DNA of 44,965 bases from CAZLYK01 sp964563495 (GCA_964563495.1 CAZLYK010000036.1:1-44965); one strand, 5' to 3'; positions 27,287-38,933 are shown, numbered from the stretch's first letter. Made by a program: numbers and translations. The notes: generated by a model not told the origin, from the sequence alone.

Positions 27287-27951
27287 GCCACGCCGACCCT
27301 GACAAGTTGGTCCTCCTTCTTCGCGGGTTCGTCAGAGCCGGCGGATCGCGCTTCAGCGATAGCGAAATTCAGAGCTTCGACCAATATTACAGGCTGGTCC
27401 TCAAATGGAATGCCCGCCTGCACCTGACCACGATAACCGACCCGCAATCCTTTTTTGAGCGCCACCTGCTCGAATCGGCCCGCGCCGAAGAGCTGATCAC
27501 TGATGATATTGACCAGGTCTGGGACCTGGGGACCGGATTGGGCGTCCCCGGCATCCCGATTGCCGTACTCCGCCCGGCCGTCAGCGTCTATCTGGTCGAA
27601 TCCAATCGCTCAAAGGCCATCTTTTTGGAAGAGGCGATCTCGGCTTTGAGACTGGTCAACGCCGGCGTCGTCCGCTCCCGTCTGGAGCGCCTGGACGAGC
27701 TGCCGGCGGCCTCGTGCCTGACGGCTCGCGCCGTCGAGAAGTTGGAGAGCCTGATCCCGGAGATCCTCAGAATCGGGACGCGCTCCTCCCGGTTGCTGAT
27801 CTTCGGCAACCGGGAGCTGGCCGATCGTCTCGCCGTGCTCGTCCCCCCCGGCTCCAACCCAAGGTCTATCACCGCCCATCAACTCCCCGGCACCGATAAC
27901 CGGTTCCTCATCGAGGTCGGAGAGGTGGCAGCTCAATTGAGGGAGATTTAG
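27283..27951 (+). CDS. rsmG: 16S rRNA (guanine527-N7)-methyltransferase RsmG
   Basis: 222 aa SAM-dependent methyltransferase. It contains LKWNARLHLTTITDPQSFFERHLLES (quoted in parts: KWNARLHLTTI, RHLLES), the SAM loop DLGTGLGVPGIPIAV, and VESNRSKAIFLEEA, typical of RsmG/GidB. GTG start overlapping the mnmG stop by four bases. The open frame continues upstream inside mnmG, but that is not coding in this frame. Followed by the parS region. Confidence 0.95.
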   Translation: MSHADPDKLVLLLRGFVRAGGSRFSDSEIQSFDQYYRLVLKWNARLHLTTITDPQSFFERHLLESARAEELITDDIDQVWDLGTGLGVPGIPIAVLRPAVSVYLVESNRSKAIFLEEAISALRLVNAGVVRSRLERLDELPAASCLTARAVEKLESLIPEILRIGTRSSRLLIFGNRELADRLAVLVPPGSNPRSITAHQLPGTDNRFLIEVGEVAAQLREI

Positions 27952-28024
27952 CCACGAATAGAGACGAGGCATCGTGCTCATCCGTGACTGTTCTTCCGCT
28001 ACCGAATGGTCCGCCAAACCGAGA

Positions 28025-28040
28025 GGTTCCACGTGAAACA
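28025..28040. other. parS: parS site 1
   Basis: GGTTCCACGTGAAACA matches the known Bacillus-type parS sequence TGTTCCACGTGAAACA at 15 of 16 positions. It lies between rsmG and parA, the usual place for ParB binding sites. Confidence 0.9.
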
Positions 28041-28061
28041 TAGATAAACATTCTCGGCTTC

Positions 28062-28077
28062 CGTTCCACGTGAAACA
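28062..28077. other. parS: parS site 2
   Basis: CGTTCCACGTGAAACA, again 15 of 16 to the same parS sequence and in the same orientation, 37 bases after site 1. Confidence 0.9.
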
Positions 28078-28165
28078 AACACCGCCCCTCCACTTGTCCC
28101 CGATCCTGTGATAATGTGTCAACCGAGGTGGTCACCCCTCAGAGATCACCCTCGAGCGAGAGATC

Positions 28166-29777
<1,612 letters not shown>

Positions 29778-29832
29778 TCCCTCCCCCGGAAAGCTATCTG
29801 GATTTCCATAAATCACCATCTGTCGCAAGCGA

Positions 29833-29860
29833 TTGCCCCAATCTAGTTCTAAGCTATACC
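29833..29860 (+). promoter_or_regulatory. Possible promoter of the bactofilin gene
   Basis: TTGCCC (29833-29838), a 16-base spacer and TATACC (29855-29860), 34 bases before the bactofilin start. Moderate visual match. Confidence 0.35.
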
Positions 29861-29894
29861 TTAAAGAAAATTTCTACTTTGGAGGCGTTTGTCT

Positions 29895-30350
29895 ATGAAG
29901 TTCGGGAGCAATAAATCAACCTTTGGCGGAAGCGATACTCCGACAGATCTGCGCAGTTTTCTGGGCGAAGGCACCGACATCAACGGCGAGGTCAAATTCA
30001 CGGAGATCATGAGGGTGGATGCCAGCGTCTCTGGAAACATTATTTCAGAAACCGGTAGCCTGCTGGTCATGGAGAGGGGGCGAGTCAAAGCCACGGTCAC
30101 AGCCGGCACCGTCGAGGTGAGCGGGACCGTCGAAGGCACGATCACAGCCAAGACCAGCGTCAAAATTCATTCGACCGGCCGTGTCTATGGCGATATCTAT
30201 ACCCCGGCTTTGATCATCGAGCACGGAGCCGTCTTCGATGGCAAGTGCCATATGCTCAACGGTAAAGATCAAAAGCCGACCGGATTCGGAAAAATCGAGG
30301 CCAAACCCGTCACCGACACCAAAAACCTCAAGACCGCCGACGCGGTTTGA
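29895..30350 (+). CDS. Bactofilin (polymer-forming cytoskeletal protein)
   Basis: 151 aa. The central right-handed beta-helix domain (about 25-115) shows the repeated short hydrophobic pattern of bactofilins: GEVKFTEIMRVDASVSGNI, VEVSGTVEGTI, VKIHSTGRVYGDI, with flexible ends. Polymerises without nucleotide; a scaffold for polarity, cell shape or chromosome segregation. ATG with GGAGG 9 bases upstream; a TTG two codons earlier is less likely. It sits directly after parAB, and in Myxococcus xanthus bactofilins encoded beside parAB help position the segregation machinery, so a similar role is inferred. The repeat hairpin at 30367-30448 ends the transcript. Confidence 0.9.
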   Translation: MKFGSNKSTFGGSDTPTDLRSFLGEGTDINGEVKFTEIMRVDASVSGNIISETGSLLVMERGRVKATVTAGTVEVSGTVEGTITAKTSVKIHSTGRVYGDIYTPALIIEHGAVFDGKCHMLNGKDQKPTGFGKIEAKPVTDTKNLKTADAV

Positions 30351-30366
30351 CCCATCCCGCTCGGGG

Positions 30367-30448
30367 AATAGACAGGATAGACAAGGTTTTGCAGGATTTG
30401 ACCGGATGAGACAGGTCTGATCCTGCAATATTCTTGTCTATTTTTTTT
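30367..30448 (+). terminator. ACAGGATTA-family hairpin acting as bactofilin terminator
   Basis: The left part AATAGACAGGATAGACAAGG...TGCAGGA pairs with TCCTGCA...CTTGTCTATT (to 30442) and is followed by a run of eight T (30441-30448). It is the repeat-family member that looks most like a standard intrinsic terminator. Confidence 0.7.
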
Positions 30449-30468
30449 GGCTCGTTAGCTTAACGCTG

Positions 30469-31824
30469 TTAAGTTTCTTTGATATGCAAACCTGAGTCGG
30501 CGGATCGAGAGAGTATGCCGGCGTACAAACGGGCCTGAGCGATCACGGTTTTTTGATCGAGGGTGGTCAATTCCCTATCGTGCATGACGATCCGGCCATC
30601 GATGATCACCGACTCGACGTTGTTCGTCTCGGCCGCGTAGACGATAGTGGAGACGGGGTCGGAATGGGGGGTGGTATGAATGGAATCGAGGTTGATCAAC
30701 TGTAGGTCGGCTCGTTTGCCGACCGCGATGGTGCCGATCTGGTCTTCGAGACCGAGCGCCCGGGCGCCGTGGATGGTGGCCATGCGTAATGCGGTCAGGG
30801 CGGGGATCGCCCGTGGTCCGGATCTGAACTTTTGGAGCAGCGCTGCGGTGCGCATCTCGGTGAACATATCCAGGCGATTGTTGCAGGGTGCGCCGTCGGC
30901 CCCGAGCGAGACCGAGATCGCCAGGTCGAGCATTTCGGCGATCGGTGCGATCCCCGAAGCCAGTTTCAGATTTGATGAGGGGCAATGAGCGACGTGAGTT
31001 CCGGTCTGGCGGAGGATCTCGATCTCGGTCTGGTCCAGATGAATGCAATGAGCGAGAACCAGGTTTGGGGCCGTCAGTCCAACCTCGTGCAGGTACTCGA
31101 TATTTCGTCTCCCGGTTTGGCGTTCGATGAGCGCGATCTCGTCGCGGTTTTCGGAAGCGTGAGTATGGACTATGACGCCATGCCGGCAGGCGAGTTGAGA
31201 GACTTTTTCGAGCAGTCCTCTGGTGCAACTGACGGCGAAGCGAGGTGCAAAGCAGTATCTGATGCGGCCATCCGCCCGCCCGTGCCAGGTCTTCAACAGA
31301 TCGAGTGATTGGGCAATCGATTGACCGGTCTCTTCCCGCAAGGCGTCAGGTACTTGATCGCCCTGATCCATCATGCATTTTCCGATCGTTGCGCGGAAGC
31401 CGATCTCTTCAGCCGCCTGGAAGACCGCTGCGGTGTGATTGACGGATTCCATGGTCAAAGCCGATGTGGTCCCGCCCCGTATCAGCTCAGCCAGGCCGAG
31501 TCGCGCCGATGCATAAATCGATTCGGGTGTGTGCGCCGCTTCCATGGGCCAGACCCGCTGTTTGAGCCAGTCGATCAGCGCCAGGTCATCGGCCGCTCCG
31601 CGAAAGAGGGTCTGGCATAGATGGACGTGGGTTTGAACGAACCCTGGAAGCAGGTATCTGCCGCCGGCCTCGATCACCTGATCGAAATCCGAGTCCTTAC
31701 CGGCGCCCGATCTCTCGATCGCGGCGATGCGCCCACGCTCTATTACCAGGTTACCCTCAAGAATCGTGTTGGCCGGGTCCAGGGTAATGATCGTCGCGTT
31801 CCTAATCAGGATTTTTTCAGACAT
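30469..31824 (-). CDS. Amidohydrolase, adenosine/5'-deoxyadenosine/S-adenosylhomocysteine deaminase type
   Basis: 451 aa cytoplasmic metal-dependent deaminase (ATZ/TRZ branch). Metal ligands are visible: H66 and H68 in QTHVHLCQTLFRG, H220 or H222 in VHTHASE with catalytic E225, H259 in LAHCIHLD, and D310 in LGADGAPCNN. The THVHLCQTLFRG segment is typical of MtaD-like and 5'-deoxyadenosine deaminases, which deaminate adenine nucleosides; the exact substrate is uncertain. Length matches the family (430-460). It lies downstream of the M14 peptidase on the same strand, separated by a very large inverted repeat. Confidence 0.85.
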   Translation of the reverse strand: MSEKILIRNATIITLDPANTILEGNLVIERGRIAAIERSGAGKDSDFDQVIEAGGRYLLPGFVQTHVHLCQTLFRGAADDLALIDWLKQRVWPMEAAHTPESIYASARLGLAELIRGGTTSALTMESVNHTAAVFQAAEEIGFRATIGKCMMDQGDQVPDALREETGQSIAQSLDLLKTWHGRADGRIRYCFAPRFAVSCTRGLLEKVSQLACRHGVIVHTHASENRDEIALIERQTGRRNIEYLHEVGLTAPNLVLAHCIHLDQTEIEILRQTGTHVAHCPSSNLKLASGIAPIAEMLDLAISVSLGADGAPCNNRLDMFTEMRTAALLQKFRSGPRAIPALTALRMATIHGARALGLEDQIGTIAVGKRADLQLINLDSIHTTPHSDPVSTIVYAAETNNVESVIIDGRIVMHDRELTTLDQKTVIAQARLYAGILSRSADSGLHIKET

Positions 31825-31836
31825 TTAATCTTACCG

Positions 31837-31982
31837 GAAGAAATAGACAGGATTAACAGGATTTAGACAGGATTAAACAGGATTGCTTGAGGGAGAGATG
31901 GTTGGGTTGACACTGAAACCTTTTCCCTCTCAATAATCCTGTTTAATCCTGTCTAAATCCTGTTAATCCTGTCTATTTCTTC
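31837..31982. repeat. ACAGGATTA-family inverted repeat, 48-bp perfect arms
   Basis: Arms 31837-31884 and 31935-31982 are perfect reverse complements over 48 bases. Each contains four tandem variants of the A(G)ACAGGATT word. The 50-base loop has a further weak pairing (TTGAGGG with CCCTCTCAA). It lies between the M14 peptidase (whose stop is inside the right arm) and the amidohydrolase start. It is the largest and cleanest member in the window. Confidence 0.92.
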
Positions 31983-33654
31983 TGATCAACAAACGGCTGT
32001 TGGCTTTGATCTCGCCGCTCAGTTTATAGATCGGATAGGTCTTGCCTTTTTCCAGATAAGCATCCAGGAAATTCCAGTTGACGAAACCGTTGTCACTTTC
32101 CGGTTCGAGCAGATAAAAGATGAGCGGGGCGAGCGGTTGGGAGGTCCTGATGAGGATCGAGCCGGCGGGGAAGCTCGCCGGCTCTGTTTGAAAATGCCCT
32201 TTGATTCTGACCTCCTCGTGACCCTGGAAAACGCGTGCGGCTTTTGAGACCGAATCGATGACGAAGCTCTCGGCCTCGGTCGAAAGCGGTTCGACCAGTT
32301 CCTCTACGGCAACCCCGTGAGCGAGCAGCTTTGCCGTCACCGTCGCGAGACCCTCCTCGTGACGGAAAAGATAGGCGCGGGGGACGGGAGCGCTTTTACT
32401 CGCGGTGAACAAGCCGAAATCAACCATTGAAGCCGGGGTGAACTTATCCTCGATCATCGCGGTCATGTCTTTTCCCGATCGCGGATTTCTGACTTTCTTG
32501 ACTTCACCGATCAGAATCTCGACCGGCTTATCCAGAGCTTTCAATTCGAAATCGACGCCCATGGATGCGAATTTTCCCAGGATTGCATCGTGATCAACCC
32601 GTTTGATCAAATCGACAATCTCTCTCGCGTGGGCGGAGGCATAATTGAAGATCCCTTCGACAAAAGCTTCAGTGACCGCGACGCGACCGCGGAAATCCAG
32701 GTAACTGTATGCTTCGGAGAGGATGGTCAGGCGATTACGCAGGCCGACATAGTTATTGCCGAACATGGGGCGATGGTCGAAAGTGCGCCAGACCCTGGTC
32801 GGGTTTTCGCCCGGTTTCGGTTCGCGAAATGTGTTGAGCTCACGGCCGAGTGCCTCTCTGGTCGCGAAATTTCCATAGAAATAGGTGCGAAACTGATGCC
32901 GCTTGAGTAGGTCGGTTCTGATTGCGGGAAGCATCCGGTTGCGCTCAAAGGCGATCAGCCTGGCGTCGGCATTTGGATTGAGCGTCGGCGAGAAGGTCAG
33001 ATGATATCCGTGGTACGAGCCGTTGGTGGTGTGGAGGTCTACGGTCAAGTGTGGATCCCAGCGGTTGAACAAGTTGATCAGCGCATTAGCTTCCGCCGAT
33101 TCGAGTTTCATATAGTCCCGGTTGAGGTCCATTCTATTGGCGTTCTCTCGCGTGCCGACGCCGGCCAGGGGCCCGTTTTGCGCCGTTCGATTATTGGGAC
33201 TTATCTTTTCGTTCCCGTCGGCGTTATAGATCGGGGCGATCAGAATGGTCAGGTTTTTGAGCAATGGTCGCAGATCTCCCGAGGCGATGCGCCGGGAAAG
33301 ATGGAGCACGGCCTCTTTGCCTTCGACCTCACCGGCGTGAATGTTGGCCATGATCAAGATTCTGGGTTTTCCTGAAGCCATGGCTTCCCGGGGTTGCGAA
33401 ACGGGTGGGTCGGAAAAGATCAGCAGCGGCAGATCTCTTCCCTCTTCCGATTTGCCGAAGCTCTCAACCCGCAGCTTGTCGGTGCGTTTCTGGAGCTCGC
33501 CGATAAAACGAAGCACATCCTGATAGCGGCTCGTCTCTTCATAACCGGTCGATTCGGCCTTTGATTTCGGATCGTCATCTGTTTTACGCGCCATAACGGT
33601 CAAAGCAGTCGGGTTGAGTAAGAGCAGGCCGATCAGGGTAGTAGCCAGCTTCAT
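31963..33654 (-). CDS. Secreted M14 family zinc carboxypeptidase
   Basis: 563 aa from the ATG at 33654. Signal peptide (about 1-22). M14 domain with zinc ligands H106 and E109 in HAGEVEGKE, H208 in VDLHTTNG, the substrate-binding Asn/Arg region ENANRMDLNRDY, and a probable catalytic Glu in SEAYSY. The long C-terminal part has no assigned domain. Exported peptidase removing C-terminal residues or processing peptides. GGAG about 10 bases before the ATG supports this start over one five codons upstream. The last residues RNRQD and the TAA stop are encoded by the repeat arm. Confidence 0.87.
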   Translation of the reverse strand: MKLATTLIGLLLLNPTALTVMARKTDDDPKSKAESTGYEETSRYQDVLRFIGELQKRTDKLRVESFGKSEEGRDLPLLIFSDPPVSQPREAMASGKPRILIMANIHAGEVEGKEAVLHLSRRIASGDLRPLLKNLTILIAPIYNADGNEKISPNNRTAQNGPLAGVGTRENANRMDLNRDYMKLESAEANALINLFNRWDPHLTVDLHTTNGSYHGYHLTFSPTLNPNADARLIAFERNRMLPAIRTDLLKRHQFRTYFYGNFATREALGRELNTFREPKPGENPTRVWRTFDHRPMFGNNYVGLRNRLTILSEAYSYLDFRGRVAVTEAFVEGIFNYASAHAREIVDLIKRVDHDAILGKFASMGVDFELKALDKPVEILIGEVKKVRNPRSGKDMTAMIEDKFTPASMVDFGLFTASKSAPVPRAYLFRHEEGLATVTAKLLAHGVAVEELVEPLSTEAESFVIDSVSKAARVFQGHEEVRIKGHFQTEPASFPAGSILIRTSQPLAPLIFYLLEPESDNGFVNWNFLDAYLEKGKTYPIYKLSGEIKANSRLLIRRNRQD

Positions 33655-33685
33655 GTCTAGATTCTCCATTTTCGGTCAGGTCGTG

Positions 33686-33742
33686 AATAGACAGGATTAA
33701 CAAGATTTGAGAAAGATGCAACTGGATTTGGCATGGTCTATT
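33686..33742. repeat. Degenerate ACAGGATTA-family copy
   Basis: The left arm AATAGACAGGATTAACAAG (33686-33704) is a good family match, but the right partner is reduced to GTCTATT (33736-33742). It lies between the DUF2752 and M14 genes and touches the DUF2752 stop. Confidence 0.65.
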
Positions 33743-34176
33743 TATAGCATAGAGAGGATCTTGTAGACCCAGCTGATTAGACCGAGCGCGGTAAAGAGAT
33801 AGAGAGCGAAGTGAATCAGCCTTGAGCCGAGCAGCCGAGACCAGGAAACACCGCTGTGGATTAGATAGAGTGAGAGAGGGATGCTCAGAATCGTCAGGAT
33901 AAAGGCGACCAATCCGAATGGCTGGGTCGTGAAGGCGGCGTAAAGATCGAGTCTGGCCGCGTAAGCGAAGCTGGTGGTCAGCCCGCAGGTCGGGCAAGGG
34001 ATTCCGGTCAGATGAAAGAGCGGGCACGGCGGCAACCCCAGCTGGAGGTGTGTTCCGACTCCGCGCGGCGAGGGTTGAAGAATGCGGGCGGTGCCGAGCG
34101 AAGCCGCGGCGAGCGCGATCGTCGCCAGATATTTGTATCGATCACCGGATGAATATTCCGTCTTTTCATGCGGCAT
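33742..34176 (-). CDS. DUF2752 family small membrane protein
   Basis: 144 aa. The motif CPLFHLTGIPCPTCGLTTSF is the DUF2752 signature (P-C-P-x-C-G-x-T). Hydrophobic helices at about 18-34, 84-106 and 118-140. Function unknown; a metal or thiol role for the Cys pair is only a guess. The start codon lies 4 bases from the N gap at 34181, so upstream context is unknown, though the length is normal for the family. Confidence 0.82.
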   Translation of the reverse strand: MPHEKTEYSSGDRYKYLATIALAAASLGTARILQPSPRGVGTHLQLGLPPCPLFHLTGIPCPTCGLTTSFAYAARLDLYAAFTTQPFGLVAFILTILSIPLSLYLIHSGVSWSRLLGSRLIHFALYLFTALGLISWVYKILSML

Positions 34177-34180
34177 CTTA

Positions 34181-34280
34181 NNNNNNNNNNNNNNNNNNNN
34201 NNNNNNNNNNNNNNNNNNNNNNNNNNNNNNNNNNNNNNNNNNNNNNNNNNNNNNNNNNNNNNNNNNNNNNNNNNNNNNNN
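34181..34280. other. Assembly gap (100 N)
   Basis: Exactly 100 undetermined bases, the conventional scaffold gap length, so the true distance is unknown. It lies between the DUF2752 start and the end of a zinc-ribbon gene; neither gene appears truncated. Confidence 0.98.
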
Positions 34281-34286
34281 CCTCTC

Positions 34287-34790
34287 TCAGTTGACGTTCG
34301 CGAACACGCTGATCAAACCGATAACAATCAGGACTAAGAAGAAGAGAGTGTAGAGGGCGGTCACTCCGAGTCCCAGGTAGTAACCGATCTTAGCCAGAGT
34401 TTCGCCGGCTTTGGGTGCGTAGCCGTCACGAATAGCGTCGATCTCCATTTTACCCAGGATGATCGCCGGGATGCTGGTCAACGGGCCACAGAAAACCAGG
34501 GAAAGAATACTCAGGATGAGGGCCATGATCGCCCGGCCGCTGGCGCTTCCGGATTGCGCCGCTATTTGATTCGCATAGCTGCTCTCGTATGGCTGGTATC
34601 CTTGAACTCCGGAATAGGCGCTTCGATAACCCGGGTATGGCTGGTGGGTTTGATCCGGCGGCGGCTGGTAAGCAGTTGGAGTGGTGCGGGTCGGGCGGGT
34701 AGATTCGCCTGGTTTGACAAGCTGGGTCGAGCAGTTGGTGCAGAAGATCAATTCGTCTGAATTATATGTCCCGCATCGAGTGCAGTACAT
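34287..34790 (-). CDS. Zinc-ribbon DUF4190-like membrane protein
   Basis: 167 aa. N-terminal zinc ribbon (CTRCG 3-7, CTNCS 17-21), a Pro/Tyr/Gln-rich low-complexity linker (about 25-80), then SGRAIMALILSILSLVFCGPLTSIPAIILGKMEIDAI (quoted in parts: ALILSILSLVFCGP, IILGKMEI), which is the DUF4190 pattern of two helices, and a final helix near 145-163. Function unknown. Last of three tandem zinc-ribbon genes; the N gap follows its stop by 6 bases. Confidence 0.8.
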   Translation of the reverse strand: MYCTRCGTYNSDELIFCTNCSTQLVKPGESTRPTRTTPTAYQPPPDQTHQPYPGYRSAYSGVQGYQPYESSYANQIAAQSGSASGRAIMALILSILSLVFCGPLTSIPAIILGKMEIDAIRDGYAPKAGETLAKIGYYLGLGVTALYTLFFLVLIVIGLISVFANVN

Positions 34791-34836
34791 TTGCGAAATC
34801 CTCCTGAGCCGGCATTTGGCAAATCGGTCCCACCGC

Positions 34837-35451
34837 TCAATCCTGTTTGTTTCCGGCTTGCGAAGGCGGAGCCGGCAGAGGCTCGCGCAGCCTGGTCGTG
34901 GTCGGTTCAGTCACGCTGAAATCGGAGACCGGCGATTGCGCCGGTTCGGGCAGTCCAAAACCGCGCGAAGTATCGGCGACCGGCAGCCGCACCGGTTCAA
35001 CCGGTTGATCGAGCCGGTTCCGCTTCAATTCGACCAGGCGTTTACTGACGACCATGCCGTTGATAATCAGGCCGACGCCGACCAGCAACGGGATCAAACC
35101 AACGAAGGGGATCGCTCGGAGGATGTTGGACTCCGGGCCGGCAACCGTTTCGGCGACCGCGTCGAAGAAGATGCTCAGGAAGATGACGAGGCCAAGTCCG
35201 ACCAAACTGGTGATGACGCCGGCCTTGATCTCTTCAACCCGCTTTTCCTCCGGGGTCTTCTTTTTCTTGCGGTCCAGCTTTTCGCGATGCTCTTCGAGGG
35301 CGACATGGTTCCAATGTGTGACCCATTCGTTGGTTGGCGCGTCTGCCCCGCTGCGTCCGATGGCGGTCTGAACACGACGCAGGTCAACGCCGCATTTTTT
35401 GCAGAACTTGAGCTGTTCGAGCGTTTCGGTACCACACTGTGGACAGAACAT
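34837..35451 (-). CDS. Zinc-ribbon membrane protein of unknown function
   Basis: 204 aa from the ATG at 35451 (GGAG about 10 bases upstream); the frame is open further upstream but then overlaps the preceding gene. Zinc ribbon CPQCG/CKKCG at the N-terminus, a Lys/Glu-rich charged stretch (about 50-72), two hydrophobic helices (about 76-93 and 110-135), then a Pro-rich tail. The C-terminus NKQD and its TGA stop match the repeat word AAACAGGATTGA, as in other genes here. Middle gene of the tandem trio. Confidence 0.75.
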   Translation of the reverse strand: MFCPQCGTETLEQLKFCKKCGVDLRRVQTAIGRSGADAPTNEWVTHWNHVALEEHREKLDRKKKKTPEEKRVEEIKAGVITSLVGLGLVIFLSIFFDAVAETVAGPESNILRAIPFVGLIPLLVGVGLIINGMVVSKRLVELKRNRLDQPVEPVRLPVADTSRGFGLPEPAQSPVSDFSVTEPTTTRLREPLPAPPSQAGNKQD

Positions 35452-35473
35452 GATGGTCGTCTCCAGCGGTGAC

Positions 35474-36034
35474 TTATTGTTTGACGTTCTTTGCCGGCGA
35501 ATATTGCGGCAGATGAGCCGTTTCATCTTCCGTCACGCTCGACAGAGGTTGATTTTTAATTTCGATCTCGCTGGTCTTGCGAGCCTCAGCCTCGGTGTAT
35601 GAAGACGCGAAAAAGACCGGCTGTGGTGGATGCTTGACCGATTCAGGAGGCTGCGGCAGCGAGGGGTTATGATAGAGACGGGCATTCGGAGGCTGCGGCG
35701 GTCGCGAGCCGATGATCTTGGAGATCCCGGTCGCGAGCAGGATAAATCCAATAATCATCAACAGGCCAAACGGCGAGCTGCCGTGAAACGGCCCAGAGAA
35801 GACAAACCCGAAGAATTTCAAGGCCACAATCCCGCCGCCGATAATAGCCAACCTCAAACCCCTGGCCATTTGCCGCTGTCTTTCGATCTCAATCGAGGGA
35901 GAAAAGGGCGGCGCGGCATTTGGTTGAGACAAATTTCCGGTCAGAGCCTGCGAGACGAGCGAAAGATTGGTCCCACAAGCAGTGCAGAATTTCTTCCGGT
36001 TACTCTGATTGGATCCGCAGTTCGGACAGAACAT
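35474..36034 (-). CDS. Zinc-ribbon membrane protein of unknown function
   Basis: 186 aa. N-terminal CPNCG/CTACG zinc ribbon (3-7, 17-21), two hydrophobic segments (about 62-82 and 88-106), and a long hydrophilic Pro-rich C-terminal tail. First of three tandem zinc-ribbon genes; the next starts 22 bases after its stop. The same architecture (zinc ribbon, linker, two helices) recurs at 13565-14326. Function not known. Confidence 0.75.
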   Translation of the reverse strand: MFCPNCGSNQSNRKKFCTACGTNLSLVSQALTGNLSQPNAAPPFSPSIEIERQRQMARGLRLAIIGGGIVALKFFGFVFSGPFHGSSPFGLLMIIGFILLATGISKIIGSRPPQPPNARLYHNPSLPQPPESVKHPPQPVFFASSYTEAEARKTSEIEIKNQPLSSVTEDETAHLPQYSPAKNVKQ

Positions 36035-36180
36035 CTTTATTCCCTGGTTAGGCCCAAATGAACAAAATCGAGTATAACACGCTGGGTAAGCGCCCTATAG
36101 CATTTTTGATTCAGACACTTCCAATCGGGGCGCCCAGACGGAAAAACGTTCGGAGACGGAAAAAAGTTGCGGGCTGAAAT

Positions 36181-36218
36181 GAGCCAAGGCGCGAGAACCG
36201 GTCCCCGCGCCTTGGCTC
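36181..36218 (-). terminator. Hairpin downstream of the processive GT2 gene
   Basis: Perfect 13-bp arms GAGCCAAGGCGCG (36181-36193) and CGCGCCTTGGCTC (36206-36218) with a 12-base loop, 25 bases after the stop of the minus-strand glycosyltransferase gene. On the minus strand it is followed by a T-rich but not continuous tract (TTTCAGCCCGCAACTTTTTTCC), so it is a probable terminator. Confidence 0.6.
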
Positions 36219-36243
36219 AACCTTCTCCACCGATCCGCCCGAT

Positions 36244-37863
<1,620 letters not shown>

Positions 37864-37966
37864 ATCTCTCGGTCTACCGGTACAAAAAGCAAAAAATAAC
37901 GACGAGATTAATAATCAGGGGATAAACAGAGAATAATAGCGTTTTGTGGAATTCTGTCAATGCCGG

Positions 37967-38926
37967 CTACTCATCGTGCGCGGCGTGTTTGATTCGATCC
38001 ATGAGCGCCAGGCCGAGTCCTTCTTCACCGGTCGATTGGCAGTAGATCGTTTCTACTCCGGCTTCGTCACACTGGCGAAAGAAGAGGAAGAGTGAGCGGG
38101 CGTATTCTTCGAGATTCCTGCAAATCAAAATCTTTTTGAACTCATTTGGATGGGGCGGGGACTCCAGGCCGATGTAGGCGGCTTCGTCCGAGGCGATGGT
38201 GTATTGAGGGTAGTGACAGACGACCACTTTCGCCCGCGGCGAGTAATGACGATATTTGAGGCCGGGGCTCATGGGAGGCCTGGTGGAGATTTGGTCCTCC
38301 AGACCAGGCAGCCTGGTTTGAGGGATGACATTCTGGAGTTGTTCAAGGGTGACGGCGCCGGCGCGCAGGACGACCGGCGCTGATCCGGTGCAATCGACGA
38401 CGGTCGATTCCAATCCGACTCTGGTTTGGTCGCCTTTGAGGATGCAGCCGATCCGGCCATCGAGGTCGTTTCGCACGGCCTGCCAGGTGGTCGGGCTGGG
38501 GCGGCCGGAGAGATTAGCCGAGGGCGCGACGATCGGCATTCCGCAAGCGCGAATAAACTGTCGAGCGAGGTGATGATCCGGCATGCGCACGCCGATCGTG
38601 TTCAGACCCGCTGTCGCAATCGCGGGGACTTTTTCATTCTTCGGTAGAATCAGAGTGAGCGGGCCGGGAAAGAAGCGGTCGATCAGTTTCTGAGCGATCG
38701 GCGGAACCTTGCTGGTGATGTATTCGAGCTGGGGAAGGTCGGAGATGTGGGCGATCAGGGGGTTATCCGCCGGTCGCCCCTTGGCCGTGAAGATCTTCCG
38801 AATCGCCTCGGCGTTGAAGATGTTGGCGCCCAGACCATAAACAGTCTCCGTTGGAAAGGCTACAATTTCCCCGTGCTGGATAAAACGAGCCGCAATGGTC
38901 GGAGACTGTGTGACCTTGGTTTTCAC
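37967..38926 (-). CDS. tsaC: Threonylcarbamoyl-AMP synthase, Sua5 type
   Basis: 319 aa. Makes threonylcarbamoyl-adenylate from threonine, bicarbonate and ATP, for the t6A37 tRNA modification. The YrdC domain contains VAFPTETVYGLGANI (22-36) and AKGRPADNPLIAHI, with the KxR and S-x-N (APSANLSG) motifs. The C-terminal Sua5 domain is linked by SPGLKYRHYSPRA. GTG start at 38926, 7 bases after the upstream protease stop; the frame is open into the protease gene but that part is not family-like. The C-terminal domain makes it Sua5/YwlC type rather than short TsaC. Confidence 0.92.
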   Translation of the reverse strand: MKTKVTQSPTIAARFIQHGEIVAFPTETVYGLGANIFNAEAIRKIFTAKGRPADNPLIAHISDLPQLEYITSKVPPIAQKLIDRFFPGPLTLILPKNEKVPAIATAGLNTIGVRMPDHHLARQFIRACGMPIVAPSANLSGRPSPTTWQAVRNDLDGRIGCILKGDQTRVGLESTVVDCTGSAPVVLRAGAVTLEQLQNVIPQTRLPGLEDQISTRPPMSPGLKYRHYSPRAKVVVCHYPQYTIASDEAAYIGLESPPHPNEFKKILICRNLEEYARSLFLFFRQCDEAGVETIYCQSTGEEGLGLALMDRIKHAAHDE

Positions 38927-38933
38927 TGCTCTT

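Noticed and set aside
31837..31982. Tandem ACAGGATT units considered as a CRISPR array
   Set aside because: Units are contiguous and only 9-12 bases, arranged as an inverted repeat with no spacers, and no cas genes are present.
34181..34280. Reading frames running through the N stretch
   Set aside because: These are artefacts of undetermined bases at an assembly gap.
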